Part shown: positions 16,004-25,021 of the stretch, piece after piece | Numbering within the stretch: position 1 is the first letter of the stretch | Layout: the number at the start of each line of letters is the position of its first letter | DNA from: CALBPI01 sp963922335 | GTDB taxonomy: Bacteria; Pseudomonadota; Gammaproteobacteria; Steroidobacterales; Woeseiaceae | NCBI GenBank assembly: GCA_963922335.1 | Contig: CAWUIB010000010.1 | Span: 1-64,000, forward strand | Direction: 5' to 3' | Length of the DNA: 64,000 nucleotides | Program-made: the position numbers and the translations under genes | The notes under the pieces: generated by a model | The model's database searches: none | What the model was told of the DNA's origin: nothing | The model's input: the letters and a program-made list of their open reading frames with translations, nothing else

Positions 16004-18340
16004 ATGCGATTTGTTGCAAGAACCACTCTGGCGGCGCTAGCTGTTGGGGTAATGCCACTATTGAGCGCACCTTCTGCGCACGCGCAAGGGGTACTCGAAG
16101 AGATCAAGGTCACCGCGCAAAAGCGCGAGGAAAATATCTCGGATGTGCCAATCGGCCTTACCGTCCTCTCGGAAGACCAGATCGAAGCGAGCTTTGCTCG
16201 AAACATTGAAGACCTTCAGGCACTCGTGCCCGCGGTGTCGTTCAGAACCGGTAACACCACGCGTAACAGCGCGCTGACGGTACGCGGTATCGGCACGATT
16301 TCTTTCAGCATCGGCGCAGAGCCGAGCGTATCGACGGTGGTCGATGGGGTGGTTCTCGGCCGCTCGGGCCAGGCATTCGCTGACCTGTATGATCTGGAAC
16401 GCATCGAAGTGCTGCGTGGTCCGCAAGGCACTCTGTTCGGCAAGAACGCTTCGGCGGGTGTGGTCAACATCACCACACGCAAGCCGACCGAGTCATTCGA
16501 AGCGCAACTGATGGGCACCTTCTATCAGGACAACGAATACATGACGCGCGCCCGTGTGTCGGGTCCAATCGCCGGCAACGAAGAGTTGCGGGGCAGTTTG
16601 ACGGTCGTTCAAAGTCAGTTTGATGGCTATATCCAAAACGTCTTCAACAACGAAACGGTCAACGGCTATGACAAGTCCGGCGTACGCGCAATGCTCGACT
16701 ACGACATCAGCGACCGTACCAGCGTTTTGTTCATCTACGAAGATTACGAGGCGGATAACGACTGCTGTGCTGATTTGGAAGCGCGACCCAGTGGACGCAA
16801 CCCGGCGTCCGAAGCGGCGCCATCAGGTGCAGGCCTCGATCTCGATCAGCGATTTGTGGACCATGATTTCGAAACCCGTACGCTCGACTCGTTCACGGGG
16901 GCATCGATCCAGATCGACACCGAGTTCGATAGTGGTCACCAACTGACATCGATCACGGCGTGGCGTTCCTGGAATAACACCGAGTTCCGTGAGGGGGACT
17001 TCACCTCGATCGCAGGTGATAGCAACGACCCCGTATTCGGTGTGCCGTTCCAGTTGCATGATGTCGGGCCGCAGGAATGGCGGCAGGTGTCGCAAGAGTT
17101 GCGGTTGGCCTCACCTCTGGGTGAAGCGTTCGAGTATCAGGTTGGTTTCTTCTACTGGAATATCGACTCGGAAAGAAACTTCACTCGGGATGCGAGTTGC
17201 CAGAACAACAATGGGCAGCTTGATGCGGCGATTGCCAATCATCTCGAATTCACGCTGGGGCAGGCAAACACCCCGGCTGATGTGGCGGCGTTCATCGCAG
17301 CCAACAACATCACGTGTAACGCCAACGATATCGTTTCGGCCACAGGCTTCTTCGATACCGAATTCACGAACTACGCTGTGTTCGGTCAAGGTACCTACAA
17401 CATCAACGACGAGTTGAGACTGTTGTTCGGCTTGCGCTACACCGACGATGAGGTGACGTTCAACCACAACCGTCGTAACAACGATGAGTTTGGTCGACGC
17501 GGTGTTGGGGTACGTCCGCGCTTCTCCGATGGCAACAACCAGTTCGATAGCAACTTCTCAGGCGCGACTGATGAAACAGATCTGTCGGGTCGTATTGGTC
17601 TTCAGTACGACTTGAGCGATTCGACCATGGTCTTCGGAACGTTCACACAGGGCTACAAAGGCCCAGCGTTCAACGTGTTCTACAACATGGACGACGATGA
17701 CGTTGCACCGATTGATCCTGAGCGCTCGGACAGCTTCGAGATCGGCGTGAAGTACGCGGGTGATTGGGGTGTTGCCAGTCTGGTTGCCTATCAAACCGAT
17801 ATCGAAGATTTCCAGGCGAACGACTTTGATGCATCTGACGGTACGACGATCACCGGTTTCACCAACGGTGGTGATGTTGAGACCAGTGGTTTTGAGCTGG
17901 ACGTACTCGCCAACCTGAACGAGAGTCTCTTTGTCAGCGCGGGTGTAGCGATTAACGACGCAGAGGCCGCGAACAGTGGTGCGCCGATTCCGTTCGCACC
18001 TGACCTCAAGTACTCGCTCGGTGCGCAGTACGACATCGATCTTGCTGATGGTCGTCGTATTCAAATCAACGGTACTTACGTCTATACGGACGAGCAGCTC
18101 TCGGGCAACATCGGTCAGACCGAAACGTCGAACCCGGAAGTTTTGCTGCCTGATTACGCGATCCTCAATGCGAGCGTTGGCTACTTCACGGCTGACGACA
18201 AGCTGGGTATCACATTAATCGGCAGAAACCTGACGGATGAGTCCTACGCGACGACCTACTCAGGCGACGGCTTCCGTTATCAGATTCCACGAAATGCAGA
18301 TCGCTATTTCGGTGTGAATTTCGTGCTGAACTTTAACTGA
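16004..18340 (+). CDS. TonB-dependent outer-membrane receptor
   Basis: About 778 residues with a signal peptide ending SAPSAHA. A TonB-box-like EEIKVTAQKREENISDVP is followed by a plug domain (VPIGLTVLS, VRGIGT, LERIEVLRGPQGTLFGKNASAGVVNI) and a 22-strand-type barrel that ends NADRYFGVNFVLNFN with the usual terminal aromatic/Asn signature. It has no extra N-terminal signalling domain. The substrate is probably the sugar or glycoside handled by the neighbouring genes. ATG 16004 is set by AAGGAG at 15992-15997. A palindromic LacI-type operator lies upstream and a strong terminator downstream, so it is probably its own transcription unit, repressed by the regulator at 18392-19405. Confidence 0.92.
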   Translation: MRFVARTTLAALAVGVMPLLSAPSAHAQGVLEEIKVTAQKREENISDVPIGLTVLSEDQIEASFARNIEDLQALVPAVSFRTGNTTRNSALTVRGIGTISFSIGAEPSVSTVVDGVVLGRSGQAFADLYDLERIEVLRGPQGTLFGKNASAGVVNITTRKPTESFEAQLMGTFYQDNEYMTRARVSGPIAGNEELRGSLTVVQSQFDGYIQNVFNNETVNGYDKSGVRAMLDYDISDRTSVLFIYEDYEADNDCCADLEARPSGRNPASEAAPSGAGLDLDQRFVDHDFETRTLDSFTGASIQIDTEFDSGHQLTSITAWRSWNNTEFREGDFTSIAGDSNDPVFGVPFQLHDVGPQEWRQVSQELRLASPLGEAFEYQVGFFYWNIDSERNFTRDASCQNNNGQLDAAIANHLEFTLGQANTPADVAAFIAANNITCNANDIVSATGFFDTEFTNYAVFGQGTYNINDELRLLFGLRYTDDEVTFNHNRRNNDEFGRRGVGVRPRFSDGNNQFDSNFSGATDETDLSGRIGLQYDLSDSTMVFGTFTQGYKGPAFNVFYNMDDDDVAPIDPERSDSFEIGVKYAGDWGVASLVAYQTDIEDFQANDFDASDGTTITGFTNGGDVETSGFELDVLANLNESLFVSAGVAINDAEAANSGAPIPFAPDLKYSLGAQYDIDLADGRRIQINGTYVYTDEQLSGNIGQTETSNPEVLLPDYAILNASVGYFTADDKLGITLIGRNLTDESYATTYSGDGFRYQIPRNADRYFGVNFVLNFN

Positions 18341-18356
18341 GTTCAACCGCTCGAAG

Positions 18357-18393
18357 ACCGCTGGCCGACGCTCGTCGGTCAGCGGTTTTTTTT
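18357..18393 (+). terminator. Intrinsic terminator after the TonB receptor
   Basis: A 13-base stem (18357-18369 with 18374-18386, one G-T pair) and a four-base loop GCTC are followed by eight T. It ends right at the stop of the convergent lacI-type gene. Confidence 0.92.
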
Positions 18394-19405
18394 ATGGCTC
18401 AAGCGTTTTTATTGATCCGCGCAGGCGCACTGTTGGCGACGGAATGCTGGGTGGTTGCGCAGGTAGGTTCTGGCGCAATTGATACAGGTACCGGATGCTC
18501 TCTTGACCAAGCTCGTACATCGGCCAATGTACTGTGGACAACGGTGGGTCCATAAAGCGTGCGATGGCGATATCGTCATGTCCAGCGACCGAGATATCGT
18601 CGGGGACTTGCAGCCCTCTTAGCGACAAGTGTCGGATCAGCCCCAATGCACATAGGTCGTTCCAGGCGAAAATCGCCGTCGGTCTGTGCTCAAGAGCAAG
18701 CAGCTCATCAACGACTCGGCGGGTGTCCTGAAGTTCACCGTTGAAGGCGAATATATAGTTCGGCTTGTACTCGATACCGTGGGCATCCAGCGCATCGATA
18801 TACGCGGTGCGTTTTGGTTGCTGCGCGGGCCCGGCTGGCCCCGTCACCAGTGCGATGCGCCGGTGTCCGACCTTCAGCATGTGATCGACGATCTGACGGC
18901 TGCCCGCATAGCGATCGCAACTCACATGATGCGGAAGGTCGTCCCGGTTCACGTGAACGACCGGTACCGGAGTCTCCAACGTTTTGAAGTACTCCGTACT
19001 CGAGCGCGACATCGCAATCACCAGTCCGTCGACCTTCAACTCAGTAAAGAACCCGATCGCATCGCGCTCCGCGGCCTCAACCCCGTCGGTGTTCCTCGTG
19101 AGCACCCGGAGACCGTGCTTGTGCGCTTCTTCCTCGATGCCGCGCGCTAGTTCGGCAAAGAAAGGATTCGTCATGTCGGGCAGCACGAGCCCAATGATGC
19201 TGCTCCTGCTAGTCACCAGAGTCCGGGCAGCCATATTCGGCACATAACCCATTTCACGCGCGAGTCGCTGGATTTTCTCAAGGGTGGCGGTGCGCACGCG
19301 CGGGCTGTTCTGCAACGCTCGAGTGACGGTCGAAGGGTCTACCTCGGCGGCAGCAGCGATATCCTTGATCGTCACTCTGCGTCGCTTCCAGCCCGTCTCT
19401 GTCAT
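18392..19405 (-). CDS. LacI-family transcriptional repressor
   Basis: 337 residues. The N-terminal helix-turn-helix reads TIKDIAAAAEVDPSTVTRAL, followed by the hinge-like YVPNMAARTL and a periplasmic-binding-protein-like effector domain (IIGLVLPDMTNPFFAEL, FAWNDLCALGL, VAGHDDIAIARFMDPPLSTV). The upstream open frame continues to 19504, but that would cover the palindrome at 19445. The ATG at 19405 gives a normal LacI N-terminus, so I used it. It is transcribed toward the TonB receptor and divergently from the oxidoreductase. The two CAAACGTTTG palindromes, one in each flanking control region, are the likely binding sites, and the one at 19445 would also allow autoregulation. Confidence 0.92.
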   Translation of the reverse strand: MTETGWKRRRVTIKDIAAAAEVDPSTVTRALQNSPRVRTATLEKIQRLAREMGYVPNMAARTLVTSRSSIIGLVLPDMTNPFFAELARGIEEEAHKHGLRVLTRNTDGVEAAERDAIGFFTELKVDGLVIAMSRSSTEYFKTLETPVPVVHVNRDDLPHHVSCDRYAGSRQIVDHMLKVGHRRIALVTGPAGPAQQPKRTAYIDALDAHGIEYKPNYIFAFNGELQDTRRVVDELLALEHRPTAIFAWNDLCALGLIRHLSLRGLQVPDDISVAGHDDIAIARFMDPPLSTVHWPMYELGQESIRYLYQLRQNLPAQPPSIPSPTVRLRGSIKTLEP

Positions 19406-19444
19406 GTCATGACCCCGGTGGTTTTGAAAACCCAAGATAACGTA

Positions 19445-19460
19445 ATACAAACGTTTGTAT
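19445..19460. promoter_or_regulatory. Probable LacI-family operator between regulator and oxidoreductase genes
   Basis: ATACAAACGTTTGTAT is a perfect 16-base palindrome sharing the core CAAACGTTTG with the site at 15881. It lies 40 bases before the repressor start and 70 bases before the oxidoreductase start, so it can control both directions. Confidence 0.82.
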
Positions 19461-19530
19461 CTTGTCCTGTCCAAGCGTAGCATTCCAGCACTGGGCAACG
19501 CCAAATTAAGGCCGGACGGGGGTTTCGCTC

Positions 19531-20766
19531 ATGACAACAGATCGGCGTATGCCGAGGCTGCGCTTCTTCGAGCAGTCGCCTGGGCAGCAACACATTGTCG
19601 GAGATGACAAATACCTGTACGCGCAGGGCGCACGTGCTCATACCATCAACGTGATTGGTACCGGCACTATTGGGCAGGAGCACATGCGAGTGTGCCAGCT
19701 TGCCGGGCGAGCACGCGTCGGTGGTGTATTCGATAGCCAGTCGCAAAGCGTCGACGTCGCACTCAGAAATTTTTCTGAAATCAGTCAGGACAAACCGACG
19801 GTTTTCGATACGCTCGAAGCCGCTTGCAACGACCCCGATGCGACCGCGCTGTTTATCTGCACGCCCAACCACACCCATCTTGAGGTGTTGCGAACGGCGA
19901 TGGCGTCCGGCAAGCCTATCTTTGTTGAGAAGCCGATGGCTACGACGTTGAGCGATGCCCTGGCGATGGTTGAACTCGTTGAGCGTTATGAGTCTTTTGT
20001 TCAGATTGGCCTGCAGTATCGCTACAAGGCGCCCTACGTCGAAGCGCGGCATGAAGCATTAAATCGAGGCGTGCTTGGCGACATCAAGACGATCAGCATG
20101 GCGGAGTACCGACCAGCGTTCCTCGACAAGGTGAATCAATGGAACAAGTTTTCGCGTCACTCGGGCGGCACGCTTGTTGAGAAATGCTGCCATTATTTCG
20201 ATCTGATGAATCTGTTTGCGGGTGCACGTGCAAAGCGCGTGTTTGCGAGTGCAGGGCAGGCGGTCAATTTTGTGGACTTCGAGTACGACGGCGAACGCTC
20301 CGATATCGATGACCATGCATTTGTGATCGTTGAGTACGAGAATGGGATTCGTGCCAGCTTCACCTTGAATATGTTCTGCCCGAAATTTCGAGAGGAATTG
20401 GTGCTCGTGGGCACAGATGGCAAATTGACCGCCGTCGAGCAGTTCGATTTTTTGAGCGCGGCAGGCGCCGAGTCCCATGTCGCTATCGAACACCCTGAGC
20501 CGGCCGCTTCCCGACAGATTGCTGTGGGCTATCCCGCTGTCGTTGAGGGCAGTGGACACCACGGGGCTACGTGGTTCGAACACCTCGCGTTTTATGACCA
20601 GCTGGAAGGCAAGACTGTGGATTGCGCGACCGCTGTGGAGGGACTGTGGTCTGTGTTGGTCGCGACGGCCGCACAGCAGTCGGCAGCAAGTGGAATGCCG
20701 GTGGAGATTGCCGAGTTGCTCAACGAACACCAAATCGATCACTCGTTCATCAAGGAGTCCGCATAG
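19531..20766 (+). CDS. Gfo/Idh/MocA-family oxidoreductase
   Basis: 411 residues. The Rossmann segment INVIGTGTIGQEHMR starts unusually late, at about residue 39, followed by ICTPNHTHLE and the family hallmark VEKPMATT. The C-terminal half carries the substrate-domain HSGGTLVEKCCHYFDLMN, with the catalytic-type Lys/His. Members oxidise or reduce sugars and polyols (such as inositol or glucose-fructose) with NAD(P). The 38-residue N-terminal extension is not a signal peptide. It is the first gene of an operon with the aldo/keto reductase (stop and start overlap, TAGTG) and probably the TauD-like gene. The operator at 19445 lies upstream. Confidence 0.88.
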   Translation: MTTDRRMPRLRFFEQSPGQQHIVGDDKYLYAQGARAHTINVIGTGTIGQEHMRVCQLAGRARVGGVFDSQSQSVDVALRNFSEISQDKPTVFDTLEAACNDPDATALFICTPNHTHLEVLRTAMASGKPIFVEKPMATTLSDALAMVELVERYESFVQIGLQYRYKAPYVEARHEALNRGVLGDIKTISMAEYRPAFLDKVNQWNKFSRHSGGTLVEKCCHYFDLMNLFAGARAKRVFASAGQAVNFVDFEYDGERSDIDDHAFVIVEYENGIRASFTLNMFCPKFREELVLVGTDGKLTAVEQFDFLSAAGAESHVAIEHPEPAASRQIAVGYPAVVEGSGHHGATWFEHLAFYDQLEGKTVDCATAVEGLWSVLVATAAQQSAASGMPVEIAELLNEHQIDHSFIKESA

Positions 20767-21731
20767 TGACTACGATTATCGACCAAGCACCTGACGTTGG
20801 ATTCGGCCTTTGGAAAATTGAGCGCGAAGACACGGCAACCATGGTTCGCGATGCAATCGAGGTCGGGTACCGGCATATCGACAGCGCCGCTGATTACGGT
20901 AATGAGATCGAAGCAGGGCAGGGCATCCAACAAGCGCTTTCCGAAGGATTGTGTGATCGCGAATCTTTGTGGGTGACCTCCAAGCTATGGAACACCTTTC
21001 ATGCGGCGGAGCATGTGCGCGAGGGGTGCGAGAAGACGCTCTCCGATCTCGGACTTGAGTACCTGGATCTGTATTTGATTCATTTTCCGATCGCATTGAA
21101 GTATGTGCCGATCGAGAAACGGTATCCGCCTGAGTGGTTTTTTGACCCGGATGCAGCCGAGCCCAAAATGGAAATTGCGCCCGTTCCTCTACACGAGACA
21201 TGGGCTGCGATGGAGCGACTCGTCGACGATGGTTTGGTGAAGCGAATTGGCGTGTGCAACTACAATACCGGTTTGATTCATGATTTGATGAGTTACGCGC
21301 GTATTAAGCCAGCGATGTTGCAGGTTGAGTCGCACCCTTATCTTACTCAGGAAGCGCTCATCCGCCTGGCCGGTGACTACGGTATTCCCGTAACGGCATT
21401 CTCACCGCTCGGCGCGCTGTCCTATGTATCACTCGGCATGGCGGATCGTGGCGAAACCGTGCTCGACGCGGCGCCAGTAAAGCTCGCGGCAGACCGCACG
21501 GGCAAGACACCCGCACAGGTTGTTTTGCGCTGGGGCGTACAGCGCGGTACGGCGGTAATCCCGAAAACCAGTCGCAAGGAGCGGCTGGCTGAGAACCTGG
21601 CGATCGGAGACTTCGAGCTCACCGACGCCGAGATGATCGATATCTCCAAACTCAATCTGGATCGTCGATTCAACGATCCGAAAGTGTTCTGTGAGGCGGC
21701 ATTCAACCGCTTCCATCCCATCTACGACTAA
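20766..21731 (+). CDS. Aldo/keto reductase (xylose-reductase-like)
   Basis: 321 residues. The catalytic tetrad is visible: DSAADYG (Asp and Tyr), VTSKLW (Lys) and DLYLIHFP (His). The NADPH-site region PKTSRKERLAEN and the ending RFNDPKVFCE...FHPIYD resemble D-xylose reductases of the AKR2 type. The start is GTG 20766, overlapping the previous stop (TAGTG) with AAGGAG 7 bases upstream; longer frames back to 20622 lie inside the previous gene. It probably converts an aldose to its polyol, or the reverse, alongside the Gfo/Idh/MocA enzyme. Confidence 0.9.
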   Translation: MTTIIDQAPDVGFGLWKIEREDTATMVRDAIEVGYRHIDSAADYGNEIEAGQGIQQALSEGLCDRESLWVTSKLWNTFHAAEHVREGCEKTLSDLGLEYLDLYLIHFPIALKYVPIEKRYPPEWFFDPDAAEPKMEIAPVPLHETWAAMERLVDDGLVKRIGVCNYNTGLIHDLMSYARIKPAMLQVESHPYLTQEALIRLAGDYGIPVTAFSPLGALSYVSLGMADRGETVLDAAPVKLAADRTGKTPAQVVLRWGVQRGTAVIPKTSRKERLAENLAIGDFELTDAEMIDISKLNLDRRFNDPKVFCEAAFNRFHPIYD

Positions 21732-21741
21732 GGAGGCGGCC

Positions 21742-22722
21742 ATGGCCAGTGTCCAATCAATCAGTCTTCCCGAACAACAGGCAAACCCTGATGCCTTCCC
21801 TGTAGGTTTTGGCCCGGACTCGACAATGTCGCTCGACGAGACCCTGCAATGGATTCGCGACAACCGGAGTACGCTGTTGCAACAGGTTGCGGACCACGGT
21901 GCCATTTTACTGCGCGGCTTCCCGCTTGCGAGCGATCAGGACTTCGATGCTGCGATTCAGGCTTTCGGTCAACAAAACTTCACCTACGCGGAGTCATTGT
22001 CGAACGCGGTGCGGATTAACCGTACCGAACGCGTGTTCACGGCGAACGAGGCACCGCCGGAGGTCTCTATCTACATGCACCATGAAATGGCTCAGACCCC
22101 GGTGTTTCCTGCGCAGCTGTTTTTCTTCTGTGAGCACGCGCCGGAGCGGGCCGGCCAAACGCCGGTTTGTCGATCGGACTGGTTGTTGGATGCGCTGGAG
22201 TCAGCGAGACCCGATTTTGTAGCGCGTTGCCGGGAACATGGCGTGCGCTACCGCAATACGATGCCGGATGCAGACGATGCCCAGTCCGGGCAGGGGCGCA
22301 GCTGGCGATCCACATTGAAGGTCGATTCACGCGAAGCAGCAGAAGCGCGCCTCGCGGAGCTTGGCTACGACTGGGAGTGGTTGGAGGATGGGTCGCTCAG
22401 CTTTACCTCGCCGGCGCTGCCTGCAGTGCGCACACTCAATGACGGGCGTTCCGTATTCTTCAATCAGCTGATCGCCGCATTCCGTGGTTGGAAAGATGCG
22501 GAGAAATCGATTCTCTTTGGTGACTACACCGCAATTGATCCGGAAGACATGCAGGTGGTCTGCGATCTCTCGGATGAGCTGACTTTCGATATACCGTGGC
22601 AGTCAGGTGACCTCGTCCTGGTGGATAACTTTCTGGTCATGCATGGTCGTCGCCCCTTTGGCGGCAAGCGCTGCATTCTCGTGTCACTAGTTGCAAACGA
22701 CGGCAGCCGTCTCGCGGCGTAA
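21742..22722 (+). CDS. TauD/TfdA-family Fe(II)/2-oxoglutarate dioxygenase
   Basis: 326 residues. The iron-binding facial triad fits HHEMAQ (HxE, about residue 114) and VMHGRRPF (distal His, with Arg for 2-oxoglutarate). ILLRGFPL near residue 60 is typical of the TauD/SyrP-like group. AAGGAGG sits 7 bases before ATG 21742. It follows the aldo/keto reductase by 10 bases, so it is in the same operon. Its substrate is unknown; the setting suggests a hydroxylated or decorated carbohydrate-related compound, not taurine. Confidence 0.88.
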   Translation: MASVQSISLPEQQANPDAFPVGFGPDSTMSLDETLQWIRDNRSTLLQQVADHGAILLRGFPLASDQDFDAAIQAFGQQNFTYAESLSNAVRINRTERVFTANEAPPEVSIYMHHEMAQTPVFPAQLFFFCEHAPERAGQTPVCRSDWLLDALESARPDFVARCREHGVRYRNTMPDADDAQSGQGRSWRSTLKVDSREAAEARLAELGYDWEWLEDGSLSFTSPALPAVRTLNDGRSVFFNQLIAAFRGWKDAEKSILFGDYTAIDPEDMQVVCDLSDELTFDIPWQSGDLVLVDNFLVMHGRRPFGGKRCILVSLVANDGSRLAA

Positions 22723-22742
22723 CGCTTATCGCATCAAGAAAA

Positions 22743-23786
22743 TCAGGAGACGAGTCGCGCTGTCGGCGCAGGTTTGGTCGTGACTGCCGGGACTCCGCTC
22801 GAGAGTGTGCCGTCCGCCAAGGCATGTACAACCCGGTTGCGCCCGTTTCGCTTCGCTTCGTATAGTGCATCATCGGCGCGCTTGATCCAACTGTCGTAGT
22901 CTTCTCCGGCGACCAGCTGCGCAATGCCGATCGAGACCGTCACGGGGTAGTCTTTGACGAGTCGCGTTGCCTCAATCAGAACGCGAAGATCCTCGGCCAT
23001 GGCGTGTGCTGTCCCTTCGCATGCGCTGTCCGCAATGATCAGAAATTCTTCGCCGCCAATTCGATAGATGCTGTCGCTGGTGCGCACGCGCTGGCGCAAG
23101 ACGTTGACGACACCAACGAGTACATCATCGCCTGCGGCGTGACCGTATTCGTCATTGATCCGTTTGAAGTTATCGAGATCGAGCAAGATCAAAGACACTT
23201 TCACAGGTGTTCTCTGATTGCGTGCAATCAACCCCTTGAGTCGCTTACCGAGTCCTCGCCGATTCTCCGCGCCGGTCAGTGGGTCTTTTGTCGCGACGTT
23301 CTGCAAAGTGATTCGCTGAGCTTCCTTCTGCGATGAGAACGCAAATGAAAAGGCGACCGTAAGCGCGATCGTGAACAGCGTTGTCATCAACTGAGCGGGT
23401 TCGAGTGTCGTGACGAATTGTGGGAGCAACGCCGAGAAGGTGAGCAGGCTGATACCGAGTGCGTGCACCGGCGGCAGCAAGTAGAAGATGATCAGCACCG
23501 CCGGGAATGTCCAGGTCAGCTGCTGTGTGCCAGCGACGTATACCGTGCCCAGGATGGCAGCCACGCACAGTGTGGCTACTGCGTAGCGTGCAAGTGCAAT
23601 TCGGCCGGTGAGATATACGTAAGCCGTCAGAGCGCTCAGACCCGTGACCAAAGCAGTATCCAGAAAAAACAGCGGCCAGCTGTCTTGCATGAACCGCATG
23701 ATGGCGAACGGCAGCACGGCGATGGTGCCGGCCCCGGTCAACAACATCAGAATCAGCTCGTCGGTGCTTCTGCCCTCGGATGCCAT
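22743..23786 (-). CDS. Membrane diguanylate cyclase (GGDEF)
   Basis: 347 residues. Six or so hydrophobic helices fill residues 10-170, with no recognised sensor domain name. The GGDEF domain (about 180-340) has KDPLTGAENRRGLGKRL, LLDLDNFKRINDEYGH and an active-site GGEEF. Five residues before that is RTSD, the RxxD inhibitory site, so cyclic-di-GMP feedback is expected. It should make c-di-GMP at the inner membrane. I chose ATG 23786 (MASEGRSTDE); an ATG five codons upstream is possible. Confidence 0.9.
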   Translation of the reverse strand: MASEGRSTDELILMLLTGAGTIAVLPFAIMRFMQDSWPLFFLDTALVTGLSALTAYVYLTGRIALARYAVATLCVAAILGTVYVAGTQQLTWTFPAVLIIFYLLPPVHALGISLLTFSALLPQFVTTLEPAQLMTTLFTIALTVAFSFAFSSQKEAQRITLQNVATKDPLTGAENRRGLGKRLKGLIARNQRTPVKVSLILLDLDNFKRINDEYGHAAGDDVLVGVVNVLRQRVRTSDSIYRIGGEEFLIIADSACEGTAHAMAEDLRVLIEATRLVKDYPVTVSIGIAQLVAGEDYDSWIKRADDALYEAKRNGRNRVVHALADGTLSSGVPAVTTKPAPTARLVS

Positions 23787-23992
23787 CCTTGCTCCCCGCA
23801 CTTGAAGTGCTTTCCCCTGTCGATCAGTCTACTCGCGAAGCGGTGAGAAAATATGACAAGTCAACAGAATGCGCCGAGTTGTTCTTTTTGGCACACATCG
23901 GGTCAGTATTGTTCACCGTTCAACAATGCACTGACGTCAGCGTTCGATTTATCGCAGCGCAACAACCCGGAATATTTGGCAATTTTACAATA

Positions 23993-25021
23993 ATGAGCAT
24001 TCAAACTATCGAAGCTGAGCTGAGCGCAGCGGCTGTTGTTGAGGCGGCGAGCAGTGCCTATTCAAGGCTGCGCAATGAGCTCAATCCTACGCCCCTCCTT
24101 GAGTACGCAGGACTGAACCAATTAGTGGGGGGGCGTGTATTACTCAAGCCGGAGAATCTACAGCGAACAGGCTCGTTCAAGATTCGCGGTGCGCTTAATG
24201 CATTGGATAGTTGTCTGCCAGTTGCACGAAAAAACGGTGTGGTCGCCTGGTCATCGGGCAATCACGCACAGGGCGTTGCACTCGCTGCAAAGTTGCGCGG
24301 CGTACAAGCGCATATCGTGATGCCTGAGGATGCACCGCCTGCCAAGCGGACGAGCACCGAGCGACTCGGTGCGATCGTCATTCCGTATGATCGCTACACG
24401 GAAAATCGTGAGGAGATCGCGACGGCACGCGCTGCGCAGTTAGGCGCGCCACTAATCCCAAGTTACGACCACCCGGCGGTGATCGCAGGGCAAGCCTCGG
24501 TTGGTCTTGAGCTGGTTGCGGATCCCCGGGTGGCGGATACGGTGCCCGATCAGGTTTTGGTGTGTTGTGGTGGCGGCGGGCTGAGCGCCGGTATTGCGAG
24601 TGTGCTTTCTGTTCATTGGCCACAAACCAAAATCTATGCGGTGGAACCCTCAGCGGCCGATGACACGGTGCGCTCGCTTGCTGAGGGTCGGCGAGTTTCC
24701 AATTCGACCGATACGCGCTCGGTTTGCGATGCGTTGCTGACACCGACACCAGGTGCGTTGACGTTTCCGATAAACCAGGCGCTTTTGGCGGGCGGTGTGA
24801 GTGTCACCGATGAGCAAGCGCTCTATGCGGTCGGATATGCGCGGCGTGAATGTCGGTTGGTCCTGGAGCCCGGAGGCGCGGTGGCATTGTCGGCTGCGTT
24901 GCACAACAAGCTCGAGGTGCGAGATCGAACCACCGTTGCCATACTGTCAGGTGGGAATGTTGATGACGAGATGCTCGCGCGAGGTTGCGATATCTACGAT
25001 CGCACGCCGGCGTCAAAATGA
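23993..25021 (+). CDS. Threonine/serine dehydratase (PLP-dependent, no ACT domain)
   Basis: 342 residues. The PLP lysine lies in GSFKIRGALNA, and the glycine loop is CCGGGGLSAGI. NPTPLLEYAGLNQL and WSSGNHAQGVALAAK are typical of threonine ammonia-lyase. There is no C-terminal regulatory ACT domain, so it is of the catabolic or short type and not feedback-controlled by isoleucine in the usual way. Product 2-oxobutyrate could feed the acetolactate synthase encoded next door. The start is ATG 23993; no strong Shine-Dalgarno is visible. The 3' end overlaps the convergent ilvB by 9 bases. Confidence 0.87.
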   Translation: MSIQTIEAELSAAAVVEAASSAYSRLRNELNPTPLLEYAGLNQLVGGRVLLKPENLQRTGSFKIRGALNALDSCLPVARKNGVVAWSSGNHAQGVALAAKLRGVQAHIVMPEDAPPAKRTSTERLGAIVIPYDRYTENREEIATARAAQLGAPLIPSYDHPAVIAGQASVGLELVADPRVADTVPDQVLVCCGGGGLSAGIASVLSVHWPQTKIYAVEPSAADDTVRSLAEGRRVSNSTDTRSVCDALLTPTPGALTFPINQALLAGGVSVTDEQALYAVGYARRECRLVLEPGGAVALSAALHNKLEVRDRTTVAILSGGNVDDEMLARGCDIYDRTPASK

